A stretch of 64,000 nucleotides of DNA from Peribacillus sp. FSL P2-0133 (GTDB lineage: Bacteria > Bacillota > Bacilli > Bacillales > DSM-1321), in the NCBI RefSeq assembly GCF_037975445.1, contig NZ_CP150254.1:4028001-4092000 (forward strand), given 5' to 3'. The position numbers were made by a program, and so were the translations under genes. Each line of letters begins with the position of its first letter. Within the stretch, counting starts at the first letter, position 1. Under the pieces are notes generated by a model. It was not told the origin of the DNA. It did not search any database and saw only the letters and a list, made by a program, of their open reading frames with translations. This document shows positions 17,430 to 27,592 of this stretch, piece after piece.

Positions 17430-18710
17430 CTATAATCTCCAAAGAGTAATATTATCAGGGCAGGTTTCTCTTTCTAACACACTCTTAATATCAACAACTA
17501 TTCCTTTACCGTGCTTAAGTAATTGACTAAATTGTTCCCACCCTTTTTGAATATAATCATCGTGGGCTACAGCAAAAACAACTACATCTGCTGGTTTAAG
17601 TTGATTATGAGGAATTAATTCAACCCCGTACTCTTTTACTGCTTCACCAAAGTCAGCCATTGCATCTGTAACTTGGACCTCAATACCAAACTCCTCTAGT
17701 TCTCGAATAACATCTATTACTTTAGAATTACGAAGATCTGGTACATTTTCCTTAAAGGTAAGACCCAGTACAGTTACTCTTGCCCCTTGTATAGGCATAT
17801 TTTTATGAATCATTTGTTTAACCAAAGAAGTTGCAATGAATTTACCCATTTCATCATTAATTCGGCGGCCCGCTAAAATAACTTCGGGGTGATAACCTAC
17901 GCTTTCTGCTTTATGTGTTAAATAATATGGGTCAACACCAATACAATGTCCCCCAACTAAACCAGGGGAAAATTTCAGGAAGTTCCATTTCGTTCCAGCT
18001 GCCTTCAATACTTCATTCGTATCAATATTTAGACGGTCAAATATAATGGATAACTCGTTCATCAGTGCAATGTTAAGATCACGTTGGGTATTTTCAATAA
18101 CTTTTGCGGCTTCTGCTACCTTAATTGAACTAGCACGGTAAACACCTGCTTCTACTACAGATCCATATACACTAGCTACAGTTTCTAATACATCTTCATT
18201 TTGTCCTGATACAACCTTGGTAATTGTTGTGAATTTATGCTCCTTGTCTCCTGGATTAATACGTTCAGGTGAATACCCAACAAAGAAGTCCTTCCCTGCT
18301 TTTAGGCCCGATGCTTTCTCCAGTACTGGAACACATTCTTCCTCTGTTGCCCCAGGGTAGACAGTTGACTCATATACAACAATTGTACCTTTTGATAGAT
18401 ATGCACCTACTGTTTCTGAAGCCTTTAGTAATGGCGTTAAATCTGGTTGCTTATTTTCATTAATTGGGGTTGGAACAGCGACAATAATAAAATCACTATC
18501 ATGCAATCTAGACCCATCATTGGTAAACTCAATTTCAGCTGCTAAGAGATCATTAGTCTCTACTTCATTTGTATAATCTATTCCATCTATTAAGGTATTA
18601 ATACGGTGTTCATTAATATCAAAACCAACAATGGGATGTGTTTTACCAAAAGCAACTGCTACTGGTAATCCTACGTATCCAAGTCCAACTACTGCTATTT
18701 TTCTATTCAT
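17430..18710 (-). CDS. UDP-sugar 6-dehydrogenase (TviB/WbpO type)
   Basis: A 426-aa NAD-dependent enzyme that oxidises C6 of a UDP-hexose or UDP-HexNAc to a uronic acid. It has the NAD motif VVGLGYVGLPVAVAFG and the catalytic Cys in SPGLVGGHCIGVDPYYL. The closest pattern is the TviB/WbpO group that acts on UDP-GlcNAc or UDP-GalNAc, but UDP-glucose is not excluded. The start at 18710 has GGAGTG 9-10 nt upstream. The frame is open for a further 57 codons upstream, but these overlap the epimerase gene and are not coding. Confidence 0.85.
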   Translation of the reverse strand: MNRKIAVVGLGYVGLPVAVAFGKTHPIVGFDINEHRINTLIDGIDYTNEVETNDLLAAEIEFTNDGSRLHDSDFIIVAVPTPINENKQPDLTPLLKASETVGAYLSKGTIVVYESTVYPGATEEECVPVLEKASGLKAGKDFFVGYSPERINPGDKEHKFTTITKVVSGQNEDVLETVASVYGSVVEAGVYRASSIKVAEAAKVIENTQRDLNIALMNELSIIFDRLNIDTNEVLKAAGTKWNFLKFSPGLVGGHCIGVDPYYLTHKAESVGYHPEVILAGRRINDEMGKFIATSLVKQMIHKNMPIQGARVTVLGLTFKENVPDLRNSKVIDVIRELEEFGIEVQVTDAMADFGEAVKEYGVELIPHNQLKPADVVVFAVAHDDYIQKGWEQFSQLLKHGKGIVVDIKSVLERETCPDNITLWRL

Positions 18711-18717
18711 CTCTAAA

Positions 18718-19722
18718 TCACACTCCATAATATTCTCTGTACCAATCAATAAAGTTGCTAATTCCATCTTTAATATCCGTTTGAGGTTTAAAATTGATAT
18801 CACGATATAAATCCTCAACATCCGCATATGTTTCCGGAACATCACCGGCTTGAAGTGGTAAAAACTCTTTCTTAGCTTCAATTCCTAATTTTTCTTCGAT
18901 AGCATTGATAAACTCCATCAATGTTACTGGATTGTTATTTCCTATATTATAAACCTTGTATGGAGCATAACTTGTTCCTGGATCAGGTTTCTTTCCGCTC
19001 CATTCTAAATTTGGTTCTGGCTTTTGTTGAATCAAACGAAAAATACTTTCAACAATATCATCAACATACGTAAAGTCGCGCATCATATTTCCGTTATTAA
19101 ATACTTTTATAGGTTCACCGTTGATAATTGCCTTTGTAAACAAGAACAAGGCCATGTCTGGTCTACCCCATGGACCATATACAGTAAAGAACCGAAGTCC
19201 AGTAGTAGGCAAGCCATATAAGTGACTATATGTATGTGCCATTAATTCATTTGCTTTCTTCGTTGCAGCATACAAACTAATTGGATGATCCACATTATCA
19301 TGAACAGAAAATGGAAGGTTCGTATTTGCACCATATACTGAACTCGAGGAGGCATAAATTAGCTGTCCAACTTTGTTGTGGCGACATGCTTCTAAAATGT
19401 TAGTAAAACCCACTATGTTTGATTCAATGTATGCATGTGGATTCTCTAAGCTATAGCGTACGCCTGCTTGAGCAGCTAAATTTACAACTGCGTCTGGCAT
19501 ATGTTTTTCAAAAATAGCATTAATGCTCTCGCGATCTTCGAGATTCGTTTTCTCAAAATAAAAATTTTTATTTTCTATCAACGAAAGTCGGGATTTTTTT
19601 AAATTCACATCATAGTAGTCATTTAAATTATCAATTCCAATAACCGTATTACCGTTTGTTAATAACTTTTTTGATAAATGAGAGCCTATGAAACCAGCTG
19701 CACCCGTAACTAATACTTTCAT
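18718..19722 (-). CDS. NAD-dependent UDP-uronate 4-epimerase (CapI-like)
   Basis: A 334-aa extended short-chain dehydrogenase. It has [10 protein letters not shown] for [19 protein letters not shown], the YxxxK pair in [11 protein letters not shown], and [15 protein letters not shown], which is typical of UDP-glucuronate/HexNAcA epimerases. Immediately upstream of the dehydrogenase, the pair would make and epimerise a UDP-uronic acid, giving an acidic polysaccharide. Confidence 0.85.
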   Translation of the reverse strand: MKVLVTGAAGFIGSHLSKKLLTNGNTVIGIDNLNDYYDVNLKKSRLSLIENKNFYFEKTNLEDRESINAIFEKHMPDAVVNLAAQAGVRYSLENPHAYIESNIVGFTNILEACRHNKVGQLIYASSSSVYGANTNLPFSVHDNVDHPISLYAATKKANELMAHTYSHLYGLPTTGLRFFTVYGPWGRPDMALFLFTKAIINGEPIKVFNNGNMMRDFTYVDDIVESIFRLIQQKPEPNLEWSGKKPDPGTSYAPYKVYNIGNNNPVTLMEFINAIEEKLGIEAKKEFLPLQAGDVPETYADVEDLYRDINFKPQTDIKDGISNFIDWYREYYGV

Positions 19723-19735
19723 TATAATTACCCCT

Positions 19736-20857
19736 TTATTTGATTTTATATTGATCTTCGAATTTACTTACAATTTTCTTTACTTCGAATTCCTCAATAA
19801 CCCTTTTTCTTGCTTGTTTACCTAATAATTTTTTTTCTTCTTCGGTTTTATTTAAAAATTCATTTGTTGCATGCGCAAGCATTTCAGCATTACGAGGAGG
19901 AACCACTACACCATAAGGACCGACAATAAATGCCGAATCACCAACATCGGTTACAATACATGGAGTTTCACAAGACATAGCTTCACCAATAACATTTGAA
20001 AAACCTTCTCCAGAGGATGATGAAATCAATATATCAGCAGCAGAGAGAATTTTCGGTATATCTTCTCTTTTACCAAGTAAAAACACATTTTCTTCAACCT
20101 TATTTTGCTTTAATAATCCTATTAGTTCTTTATTATTTTCATCAATATTTACTCCACATAGTAAAAAGTTTACATCTGACCTCTTTAACTGAATTAAATG
20201 AATTGCCTTTATTAAATTCGGGTAATCCTTTTGGACATTCCATCTTCCTACATGTACTATAAGCGGTTTATTTTTAGGTAATTTTATTTCTTTCTCAATT
20301 AAACTCTTTGCATTAGGTAGTTTATAAAATGTATCTAATTCAAAACCATTTGGTATTGTTATCATATTAGAAGTACTGTAACCAAATTTCGCATGAATTT
20401 CTGCTGCATTTATTGAGCAACTGATTATAGAATCTACCTTTTTGGAAAGTAATGCATTTAATTTAGCAATCTTTAATACCAAACTTTTATTCATATTTTT
20501 CTCAAGATTCGAGTGTCTTATACCCCATATAAGTTTTTGTTTAGTGGAACGATTTTTAATTAAAAAACCAAAGAAATCTGCATGATACATCCATGTTTGA
20601 ATAATCTGTGCATCTTTTACAAGAGACCTAGCCCTTTTTATAAAAAAAGGATTAATTATACCTCTTTTCATCCCTAGAGTATGCACTGGTATTCCCAACT
20701 CTCTTATTTTAGGACCGAAAACCCCTTCATCCATCATAGAGATAACTTCGAAATCAAACTTTGTATGGTCAGCATTTTTTAACAGCTTGAAAAGCATAGT
20801 TTCTGCGCCACCCACATTTAATCCAACTATAATGTGGATAATTTTCAGCTTAGACAT
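19736..20857 (-). CDS. Glycosyltransferase family 4
   Basis: A 373-aa GT-B enzyme. It has the acceptor-side [15 protein letters not shown] near the N-terminus, [17 protein letters not shown] in the middle and [20 protein letters not shown] at the nucleotide-sugar site. It probably extends the exopolysaccharide repeat unit on the cytoplasmic face. It is AT-rich like the two genes upstream of it, which suggests the serotype-variable centre of the operon. Confidence 0.85.
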   Translation of the reverse strand: MSKLKIIHIIVGLNVGGAETMLFKLLKNADHTKFDFEVISMMDEGVFGPKIRELGIPVHTLGMKRGIINPFFIKRARSLVKDAQIIQTWMYHADFFGFLIKNRSTKQKLIWGIRHSNLEKNMNKSLVLKIAKLNALLSKKVDSIISCSINAAEIHAKFGYSTSNMITIPNGFELDTFYKLPNAKSLIEKEIKLPKNKPLIVHVGRWNVQKDYPNLIKAIHLIQLKRSDVNFLLCGVNIDENNKELIGLLKQNKVEENVFLLGKREDIPKILSAADILISSSSGEGFSNVIGEAMSCETPCIVTDVGDSAFIVGPYGVVVPPRNAEMLAHATNEFLNKTEEEKKLLGKQARKRVIEEFEVKKIVSKFEDQYKIK

Positions 20858-20987
20858 ATATTTATCACATCACCTAATGTATTTCTATTACTTAATTTAT
20901 TTAATAAAACATTTCATTTTTACCCTTTAAGTATAAAAGTAATTAAATTAATTAATAAGCAAAAAACAATTAACTATATTTCTAATA

Positions 20988-21953
20988 TTATTTTTTCACT
21001 ACTGTTTCACTTTCTATATCTATCCAGCTACCCATTTTCTTGTCCCACTCTAGCGGAGTTATATTTTGTGAACCACCACCGTGATAAAAAGTTATTTCTC
21101 CAAAATAAATTTTCCCTTTAATATTGTACAAATCTACCCTACAGTGAGGAAACGGTTTAGATAGTATCTCTGCATATTCAATCATTTTATCTAAGTTTTG
21201 AGGTTTGGATATTAAGGATTGATCAAAGTGTTCCCTTCCTACTTTCACATCTAGATGATTAAAGTTTGTATCATATATATTTCTTCGAGCATCTGCACTA
21301 TGAGACCCATCAGGATTAGTTGTATCTATATCTACAAATATTAACTTTACTTTTCCTTTAAAGCATAGAAATCGATAATCTATTAATGAACTATTATCTT
21401 CACTTTCTAATACTTCTTCAACTATTAATTTAGGTATAATGTTTTTATAATTCCACTCTCTTGATTGTAAATAATAGTTCTGTTTCAAAGCATAATTAAA
21501 ATTCCTTTTAAATTTCTCTTCATCAAAAAAGGTATTCCTATCATATATTATATTTGTACCTGAACCATGATTGCATTTGATGAAAACTTTATCTGGCAGT
21601 TCTTCAAATTTAATTTCATCAGCATTATTGTATACCCCATAAATATTGGTCAATATTTGTTCTAATCCACACTTTTTTATATAGTCTCTAACTTTATATT
21701 TATCGGAACAAATAGTTAATAAAGGATCTCTATTATTAATTTTCAACCACCATAATTTTTCATTAAATAATACAGGATTTTCTATATTCAATTTTTTACC
21801 TGTATTTTCTTTATATTTCATCTTAGCAAATCTTTCATCACTTATTTTAGATACTGCCCTAACTTTAATTTTATTAGCTGATAGGTATAGTTTTTTTATT
21901 GATTTATTTCTATTAGAAATTTTTCTTAACGTATTTTTGATTTGAAAAATCAT
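20988..21953 (-). CDS. TupA-like ATP-grasp protein
   Basis: A 321-aa protein with ATP-grasp features: VFIKCNHGSGTNIIYD, LIVEEVLE, and the C-terminal metal site HCRVDLYNIKGKIYFGEITFYHGGG. The family is named after TupA, needed for the poly-glutamate part of teichuronopeptide, and is frequent in capsule clusters. Here it may attach an amino acid to the uronic acid, an amide rather than a glycosidic link. That is inference; some relatives are simply labelled glycosyltransferases. Confidence 0.75.
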   Translation of the reverse strand: MIFQIKNTLRKISNRNKSIKKLYLSANKIKVRAVSKISDERFAKMKYKENTGKKLNIENPVLFNEKLWWLKINNRDPLLTICSDKYKVRDYIKKCGLEQILTNIYGVYNNADEIKFEELPDKVFIKCNHGSGTNIIYDRNTFFDEEKFKRNFNYALKQNYYLQSREWNYKNIIPKLIVEEVLESEDNSSLIDYRFLCFKGKVKLIFVDIDTTNPDGSHSADARRNIYDTNFNHLDVKVGREHFDQSLISKPQNLDKMIEYAEILSKPFPHCRVDLYNIKGKIYFGEITFYHGGGSQNITPLEWDKKMGSWIDIESETVVKK

Positions 21954-22315
21954 TTTATAAAACCTCCCTTAAGATAGAAATATCACATGCAACGTCACTT
22001 AGCGACTCGGGATAACTTCTCTCGGATAATGAGCTCAGGCACTTTTTCTAATAAAGAGACCATATCCATGACAGGCTTTATAGGGTGTCAACTAAAGAAT
22101 ATCGCAATTGGAGACATAACTTTGCTTGTTAATCATTAATTTCGCTTAATCTAACAAGATTAAATACGTTTGTATTGCCCACTACCCTAGTAAATAAACT
22201 CACATCGGTTATGTGCCCTCATATCATTTACCACTGAAATTCCGCGGTAAAATATCGGTATTTATTAACAAATGATTTTATCTTCACAAAAAAATTTTTA
22301 TCACAATTGCGATAA
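21954..22315. other. 362-nt gap inside the exopolysaccharide operon
   Basis: No gene on either strand. It lies between the Wzx gene and the ATP-grasp gene and could hold a decayed gene or an internal promoter. Nothing definite is seen. Confidence 0.4.
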
Positions 22316-23560
22316 TCATTTGACGTGATAGAATTTATTTTTTTTATATATAATATAAAACAATAAACTGCCACTAAGTAAAGCTTGAAACATACGAGAG
22401 ATTAATAGGGTATATGATGCTCCATTAATACCATCTGTACTAATGAAATAGTAACTGCTAATTATGGTAACAATAGTTACTATTAAATTCATTATGGGTT
22501 GTATTTGAATAGCTCTTGCAGCAACAATGGACACAGTGAAAAAGGTTGTAAGAAAACCAAATATCAGGGAAGATGAAATTATTATAAAAGAATCATTATA
22601 GGGAGTATACTTACTACCATATAAAATATTCAGTATAAATTCTCCTTGTAGAACAATTAAAGTGATTATTAATAAAGAAACAATTACTGAGACCATAGAT
22701 AATTGCAAGTTAACTTTCAAAAACTTTTTGATTTTATTTTGTTTGTATGCATTAGCAATTCCAGGGGCAACCAGTAACGAAATTGGTGTAATCAGCATAT
22801 TGCTAGCGATTAATATATAATATAATGCTGAAAATATTCCTACCTCTTCAGTCCCTGAAAAATATTCAAGAAAGTATTTTGGGATATTAGTGTTCAAGGA
22901 ACTAATCAACGAAACTACCCCTAATGGAAATGCCATCTTCATTAATTGTATCGAGCTACGATCAAATACAGGAGTAAATTCCCCCAAAGGTTTCAAATGT
23001 TTCAGATCATAATTCACTAATCTTACTATCATTACAATTAGCAACCCCAGAAGAGAGAAAATAAGGCTTCGAGTATAAAAATAAAGGATACCTACTGCAA
23101 CTATACTAGAAATCCCTCTATACATTTGGGATTTTCCTATTATATCAATCTTGCTTTTCTTTTGATAAAGCCCCATACAAATATCACTTAAACCTTCAAA
23201 ATACTTAATAATCCCTAATAATATGATAACTAAAATAGTTTCAATATTGTTACTATAAAGAAATGCTATAGGAATTATCAATATGAAAGAAATAGTTAAG
23301 TGTATAATTCTCCCACCAAAATATTGAGCGAAATTATATTCATTATTACTGTCAGTCGCTAAAAAGGTTCTTAATTGAAAGCTAAAAAAAAGTACAATGG
23401 GAGCAGTAATAGCTAATCCAAGAGAGTAGACTCCAAGGTCAGCAGTAGAGCCAAATCTGGCAATTATAGTAATAATAATCCATTGGGACAATGCATAAAT
23501 TATATTCCCAAACAAGGACCATGATAATTTAGAAAATATATTTTTTAATTTTTTCCACAT
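22316..23560 (-). CDS. Wzx-type flippase
   Basis: A 414-aa very hydrophobic protein with about 12 membrane segments and few conserved motifs, typical of MATE/MOP-superfamily polysaccharide exporters. It would flip the undecaprenyl-linked repeat unit to the outer face for polymerisation. It is strongly AT-rich, like the adjacent genes. The polymerase partner is probably the Wzy-like protein at 30046-31299. Confidence 0.82.
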   Translation of the reverse strand: MWKKLKNIFSKLSWSLFGNIIYALSQWIIITIIARFGSTADLGVYSLGLAITAPIVLFFSFQLRTFLATDSNNEYNFAQYFGGRIIHLTISFILIIPIAFLYSNNIETILVIILLGIIKYFEGLSDICMGLYQKKSKIDIIGKSQMYRGISSIVAVGILYFYTRSLIFSLLGLLIVMIVRLVNYDLKHLKPLGEFTPVFDRSSIQLMKMAFPLGVVSLISSLNTNIPKYFLEYFSGTEEVGIFSALYYILIASNMLITPISLLVAPGIANAYKQNKIKKFLKVNLQLSMVSVIVSLLIITLIVLQGEFILNILYGSKYTPYNDSFIIISSSLIFGFLTTFFTVSIVAARAIQIQPIMNLIVTIVTIISSYYFISTDGINGASYTLLISRMFQALLSGSLLFYIIYKKNKFYHVK

Positions 23561-23700
23561 TTAAGTTTTCCTTATATAAAAATCCTAGAAATTTTATTTT
23601 TAATGACTTATTTAAACAATTTATTTACATCATTTCTTTATTTAATTAAACAAGAGGAAAACCAAGCCCTTTCTTTACAAGCAATTTTTTCATTCTCCTC

Positions 23701-25569
23701 TTAATAGATTGCTTCTTTCATAGCTTGTTGTATTCCTTCTTTAGCATTGGCAATCTCGATTAACTGTTCTTTCAACAGAGCTGTTTGTTTCTCTGGGAGA
23801 CTATCAATAAACTGCCAAAGAACTTCTCCTTCAACCACAGCCGCTTTTCCAATATGAATCTTCGGAAAAACTTGCTTTGCATAGACTTCATTTTCATTTA
23901 GTAGCTCTTCATACATTTTTTCTCCAGGTCGTATTCCAGAATATTCAATTCCGATTTCCTCAATTGAGTAACCCGATAATTGAATAAGATTAGTAGCTAA
24001 ATCGACAATTTTCACAGGTTCCCCCATATCCAAAACAAAGATTTCTCCTCCTCTTGCAAGAGATCCAGCTTGAATAACTAACCGGGATGCTTCAGGGATT
24101 GTCATAAAATAACGTGTCATTTCAGGGTGCGTAACAGTAACGGGACCTCCAGCTAGAATTTGCTTTTTGAATAGAGGGATTACACTTCCTCTGCTTCCAA
24201 GAACATTTCCAAATCGGACGGCAACAAATTTTGTTGTACTATGTTTATCTAACTGTTGTATGACCATTTCAGCAATCCGCTTAGTTGACCCCATTACATT
24301 CGTTGGGTTAACAGCTTTATCGGATGAAATCATAACAAAAGTGCACACCCCATAAATATCTGCTGCTTCTGCTACGTTTTTAGTTCCCAAAACATTATTC
24401 TTTACGGCTTCATGAGGATTGTACTCCATAAGTGGCACATGTTTATGTGCAGCCGCATGATAGATAACATCGGGTCTTTGGGTTTCCATTACTTCAAATA
24501 TTCTTTCTCGGTCCTGTATATCTGCAATAACCGGTATGATTTCTATTTGATCTGAATACAATCTTTTCAATTCCATATCAATTTGATAAATACTATTTTC
24601 ACCATGTCCGAGCAGTACAATTTTTTTTGGAGAGAATCTGCATATTTGACGACAAATTTCCGATCCAATAGAGCCGCCTGCACCCGTTACAAGAATGGTC
24701 ATACCAGTAACGTATCCCGAGATACTATTCATATCTAATTCAACAGGTTCTCTGCCCAATAAATCTTCTACTTCCACTTCTTTAAACTGATTAACGGCTA
24801 CTTTTCCTAACATAATATCTTCAATCATCGGCATGATTTGAGTTTTTGCATTTGTTTTCACACATTCATCAAAGATGACCTTTAATTCTTTTTTACTTAA
24901 TGAAGGAATTGCAATGACAATATTATCAATATGATATTTTTCAACCATTTCAGGAATATGTTTAGAGTTGCCAACAACGGGTATACCCAAGATATCTAAT
25001 TTATCTTTCTTAGGATCATCATCAATAAATGCAATAGGTTTGAGTTCCGTTTCATGATTATTAAGTAGTTGACGAACAACCATGGTTCCAGCTGATCCAG
25101 CACCAATAACCAATGTATTTTTTACATCCAATTGATTGTTTATAAAACGGTCACGCAGCATTCTCCATGAAAAACGGGATCCACCAATAAGGATTACATG
25201 CATCATCCACGTTAATACCATAGCTCTTACATATACATCCTGAAAAACCAAAACCTGAATTATAACTACAGTGATAACTGATAAGGTTACAGCTTTTACT
25301 ATGGATATCAATTCCCCGATACTTGCATACTCCCAAGCCTTTTTATATAGCTTATAAATCGAAGCAAAAATATGATGGCTTATTAATAGAGAGACTGAGC
25401 TGACTAAGAGTGCTGTTAGCTTAAATATTTCTAAATATGGATGTAATACTAAATAGCTTACGTATATGGCCGATAATACAATTAAGGAATCTAATAGTGC
25501 CAGTAGTGTTAGTCGATTTCGATAGGCCAACCAAATTTCCCCCTTTAATAATGAAATCAGGATACTCAC
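23701..25569 (-). CDS. Membrane UDP-GlcNAc 4,6-dehydratase (CapD/PglF/EpsC type)
   Basis: A 622-aa protein with four N-terminal membrane segments (about residues 20-130), a first nucleotide-binding domain (VIGAGSAGTMVVRQLL) and a second, catalytic short-chain dehydrogenase domain (VTGAGGSIGSEICRQI, then SSDKAVNPTNVMGSTKR, in which Met replaces the usual Tyr). It converts UDP-GlcNAc to a 4-keto-6-deoxy sugar, the first step towards bacillosamine. Together with EpsN, EpsM and EpsL homologues downstream it completes that route. Confidence 0.92.
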   Translation of the reverse strand: MSILISLLKGEIWLAYRNRLTLLALLDSLIVLSAIYVSYLVLHPYLEIFKLTALLVSSVSLLISHHIFASIYKLYKKAWEYASIGELISIVKAVTLSVITVVIIQVLVFQDVYVRAMVLTWMMHVILIGGSRFSWRMLRDRFINNQLDVKNTLVIGAGSAGTMVVRQLLNNHETELKPIAFIDDDPKKDKLDILGIPVVGNSKHIPEMVEKYHIDNIVIAIPSLSKKELKVIFDECVKTNAKTQIMPMIEDIMLGKVAVNQFKEVEVEDLLGREPVELDMNSISGYVTGMTILVTGAGGSIGSEICRQICRFSPKKIVLLGHGENSIYQIDMELKRLYSDQIEIIPVIADIQDRERIFEVMETQRPDVIYHAAAHKHVPLMEYNPHEAVKNNVLGTKNVAEAADIYGVCTFVMISSDKAVNPTNVMGSTKRIAEMVIQQLDKHSTTKFVAVRFGNVLGSRGSVIPLFKKQILAGGPVTVTHPEMTRYFMTIPEASRLVIQAGSLARGGEIFVLDMGEPVKIVDLATNLIQLSGYSIEEIGIEYSGIRPGEKMYEELLNENEVYAKQVFPKIHIGKAAVVEGEVLWQFIDSLPEKQTALLKEQLIEIANAKEGIQQAMKEAIY

Positions 25570-25687
25570 TTTTTAATACCGGAAAAGCAATACTCTAATG
25601 TTCTAGGCCTTTACTTTTAAATGAAAACCGGTATGAATTTTATTCCATTACATAACCTTGTATTGTCATTTATATTTTAAATGACTC

Positions 25688-25846
25688 TCATAGTTCCTTT
25701 TCCTTCTTTTGTAGAGCTTCTTTTCTTTTCTTAATAGACTTTGTCAAGCTCGTCTCTAATTGATTTAATAAGACTAAGGGAGCATCTTGTTGTATGTAAC
25801 GCAGTGCTTTCTTTATAGATTTCGGATAATCATCAAACCTTTTCAA
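25688..25846 (-). CDS. 52-aa lysine-rich small protein in the exopolysaccharide operon
   Basis: A TTG start at 25846 follows AGGAGAT at good spacing. The peptide begins (M)KRFDDYPKSIKKALRYIQ and ends in a charged helix, SIKKRKEALQKKEKEL. It is not recognised. It sits between the phosphatase and dehydratase genes, on the same strand, downstream of a cre site and a possible promoter. B. subtilis carries the EAR antitermination RNA in a similar early position of its eps operon, but no EAR-like sequence was identified here. Confidence 0.5.
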   Translation of the reverse strand: MKRFDDYPKSIKKALRYIQQDAPLVLLNQLETSLTKSIKKRKEALQKKEKEL

Positions 25847-25945
25847 TCGAATCTATCTCCTTATTAATTCCTTTTACACTGAATCCAATACTTCAAATGA
25901 CCCCCAAAAAACTTTACACATTAACGAATATTATTTATTATAATA

Positions 25946-25960
25946 ATGAAAGCGTTTCCC
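25946..25960. promoter_or_regulatory. cre site (CcpA operator) within the exopolysaccharide operon
   Basis: ATGAAAGCGTTTCCC fits the WTGAAARCGYTT core of Bacillus cre sites. On the minus strand a TATAAT lies close downstream (25937-25942), so the site overlaps a possible internal promoter for the dehydratase half of the operon. Confidence 0.6.
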
Positions 25961-25974
25961 AACTTACTATAAAT

Positions 25975-26739
25975 CTAAAAGATTCCTAATATTTTCTTTT
26001 TGAAAGGTACTGGGCTTTCAACAACAGGACTTTGGTCCTTTAATAGCTGTTCAGCATTTTCTTTGAAATAAAATGTACGTTCTATCCCATATACTTTAGT
26101 AATTGTTTCATAGGCTTGTTGTAACGTGAACCCTCTAAAGCCAATATTATGGGCATCTGTTGCAATAAAATGAGCCAGATTATGTCCAATTATTTTTTTT
26201 GAAAATGATTGGATGCCTTTCCCGAAAGTCCCGGTAATGCTGCCTGAGGTAATTTGAGTTAGCGCGCCCTCCTGAACCAATTCAAATAATAGTTTATGAT
26301 TCGCTATTAATTCCTTATTTCTCTCCGGGTGTACGATAATCGGTGTGATTCCTTTCAGCTGCAACTCATAAATCACTTCTTGTGTGTATGTAGGAACCCT
26401 TCCAGATGGGAGCTCTAGTAGTAAATATGTACCATTATCGTCCAGTGTTAGAATTTCTTCCTTTTCAAGTGAAGTAAATATGTCCCGGTGTATTCTTACT
26501 TCTTGTCCGAGATGAATGGTAAGAGGAATATTTTCTTCTTGTAAACCTTCATTTAACCTCACTACACGGTCAATGATGTTGCTTTTAACATTTACATATT
26601 TCTCATTTAAGTGATGTGGCGTGGCAAAAATATGGGTAATTCCTGCTTCTACCGCTTTTCGTGCCATATTCAAGCTTTCCTTTAAGTCCGCGGATCCATC
26701 ATCAACCCCTGGGAGAATGTGACAATGTATGTCAATCAA
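25975..26739 (-). CDS. Tyrosine-protein phosphatase (YwqE/CpsB type, PHP fold)
   Basis: A 254-aa metal-dependent phosphatase with N-terminal MIDIHCHILPGVDDGSADL, HHLNEKY, a central ITPIIVHPERNKEL and C-terminal FIATDAHNIGFRG, all metal ligands of the PHP family. It dephosphorylates the bacterial tyrosine kinase encoded next to it and so controls chain length and export. It lies 139 nt after the kinase gene. Confidence 0.92.
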   Translation of the reverse strand: MIDIHCHILPGVDDGSADLKESLNMARKAVEAGITHIFATPHHLNEKYVNVKSNIIDRVVRLNEGLQEENIPLTIHLGQEVRIHRDIFTSLEKEEILTLDDNGTYLLLELPSGRVPTYTQEVIYELQLKGITPIIVHPERNKELIANHKLLFELVQEGALTQITSGSITGTFGKGIQSFSKKIIGHNLAHFIATDAHNIGFRGFTLQQAYETITKVYGIERTFYFKENAEQLLKDQSPVVESPVPFKKKILGIF

Positions 26740-26878
26740 ATTTCATACATCTCCTTTATAAAACAAATAGGGAAAAAGGCCTAATTCTCAAAAATAGGAA
26801 CTATTACCCTGATTAATAGTAGCATATAAAACTGCTATTAAACAGGGTGTTATTTTGTCGAAAATTGTTTTATTTTTG

Positions 26879-27556
26879 TTAAGATTGATAGTAATAATAA
26901 TTGCTGTTATCCGTTTCAACGCCATTCAAAACGACTCCAAGCAAGGAGCTTTTAGCTTTAACTAAAAGCTCCTTTGCTTTTACTGCACTTTGTTTGTTTG
27001 TCTTGCCGCTCGCCACTACCATGATCACTCCATCACATTTACTGGCTACAATCTGGGAATCCGGCACTACAAGAACCGGCGGTGTGTCAAAAATGATATA
27101 ATCATACATTCCTTTTAATTCATCAATCGCTGTTTCTATTGCTTTGGAATTTAATAATTCCGAAGGGTTAGGCGGTATTGGTCCACTCGTCAGAATTTCC
27201 AGATTAGGCACATTCGTTTTCATAAGTGCTTTTTCTATGCTCATTTTCTTCGTTAGCACACTCGTAAGTCCTTCTATATTACTAAGGCTAAAAGCATAAT
27301 GAACCGATGGTTTCCGCAAGTCAGCATCCACGAGCACAACTTTTTTATCCTCTTGTGCTAAAACGATGGCAAGGTTCGCAGCCGTGGTCGATTTTCCGTC
27401 ATTAGGCTCCGATGAAGTTACCACAATGGTTTGTACGTCCTTATCCACTGAGGAAAATTGTATATTCGTTCTAATTAATCGATATTGTTCAGTGATAGGT
27501 GATTTAGGATTTGTCTGTGCAATCAAATTCACCTGTTTTTTATCTTTACTTCTCAA
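26879..27556 (-). CDS. Bacterial tyrosine kinase (CapB/EpsB/YwqD type)
   Basis: A 225-aa cytoplasmic BY-kinase with Walker A SSEPNDGKSTTAANLA, Walker A' KVVLVDADLRKPS, Walker B DYIIFDTPP and the C-terminal tyrosine cluster NYYYYQS that is autophosphorylated. As in other Firmicutes the membrane activator is a separate protein, encoded 36 nt upstream. It links regulation of polymer length to the phosphatase downstream. Confidence 0.93.
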   Translation of the reverse strand: MRSKDKKQVNLIAQTNPKSPITEQYRLIRTNIQFSSVDKDVQTIVVTSSEPNDGKSTTAANLAIVLAQEDKKVVLVDADLRKPSVHYAFSLSNIEGLTSVLTKKMSIEKALMKTNVPNLEILTSGPIPPNPSELLNSKAIETAIDELKGMYDYIIFDTPPVLVVPDSQIVASKCDGVIMVVASGKTNKQSAVKAKELLVKAKSSLLGVVLNGVETDNSNYYYYQS

Positions 27557-27592
27557 AAATCCCGCTTCCTTTCATACAGCTTCTTATCCGGA

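Noticed and set aside
18711..18881. N-terminal extension of the UDP-sugar dehydrogenase by 57 residues
   Set aside because: It overlaps the epimerase gene and shows no homology-like features; the NAD motif starts at residue 5 from 18710.
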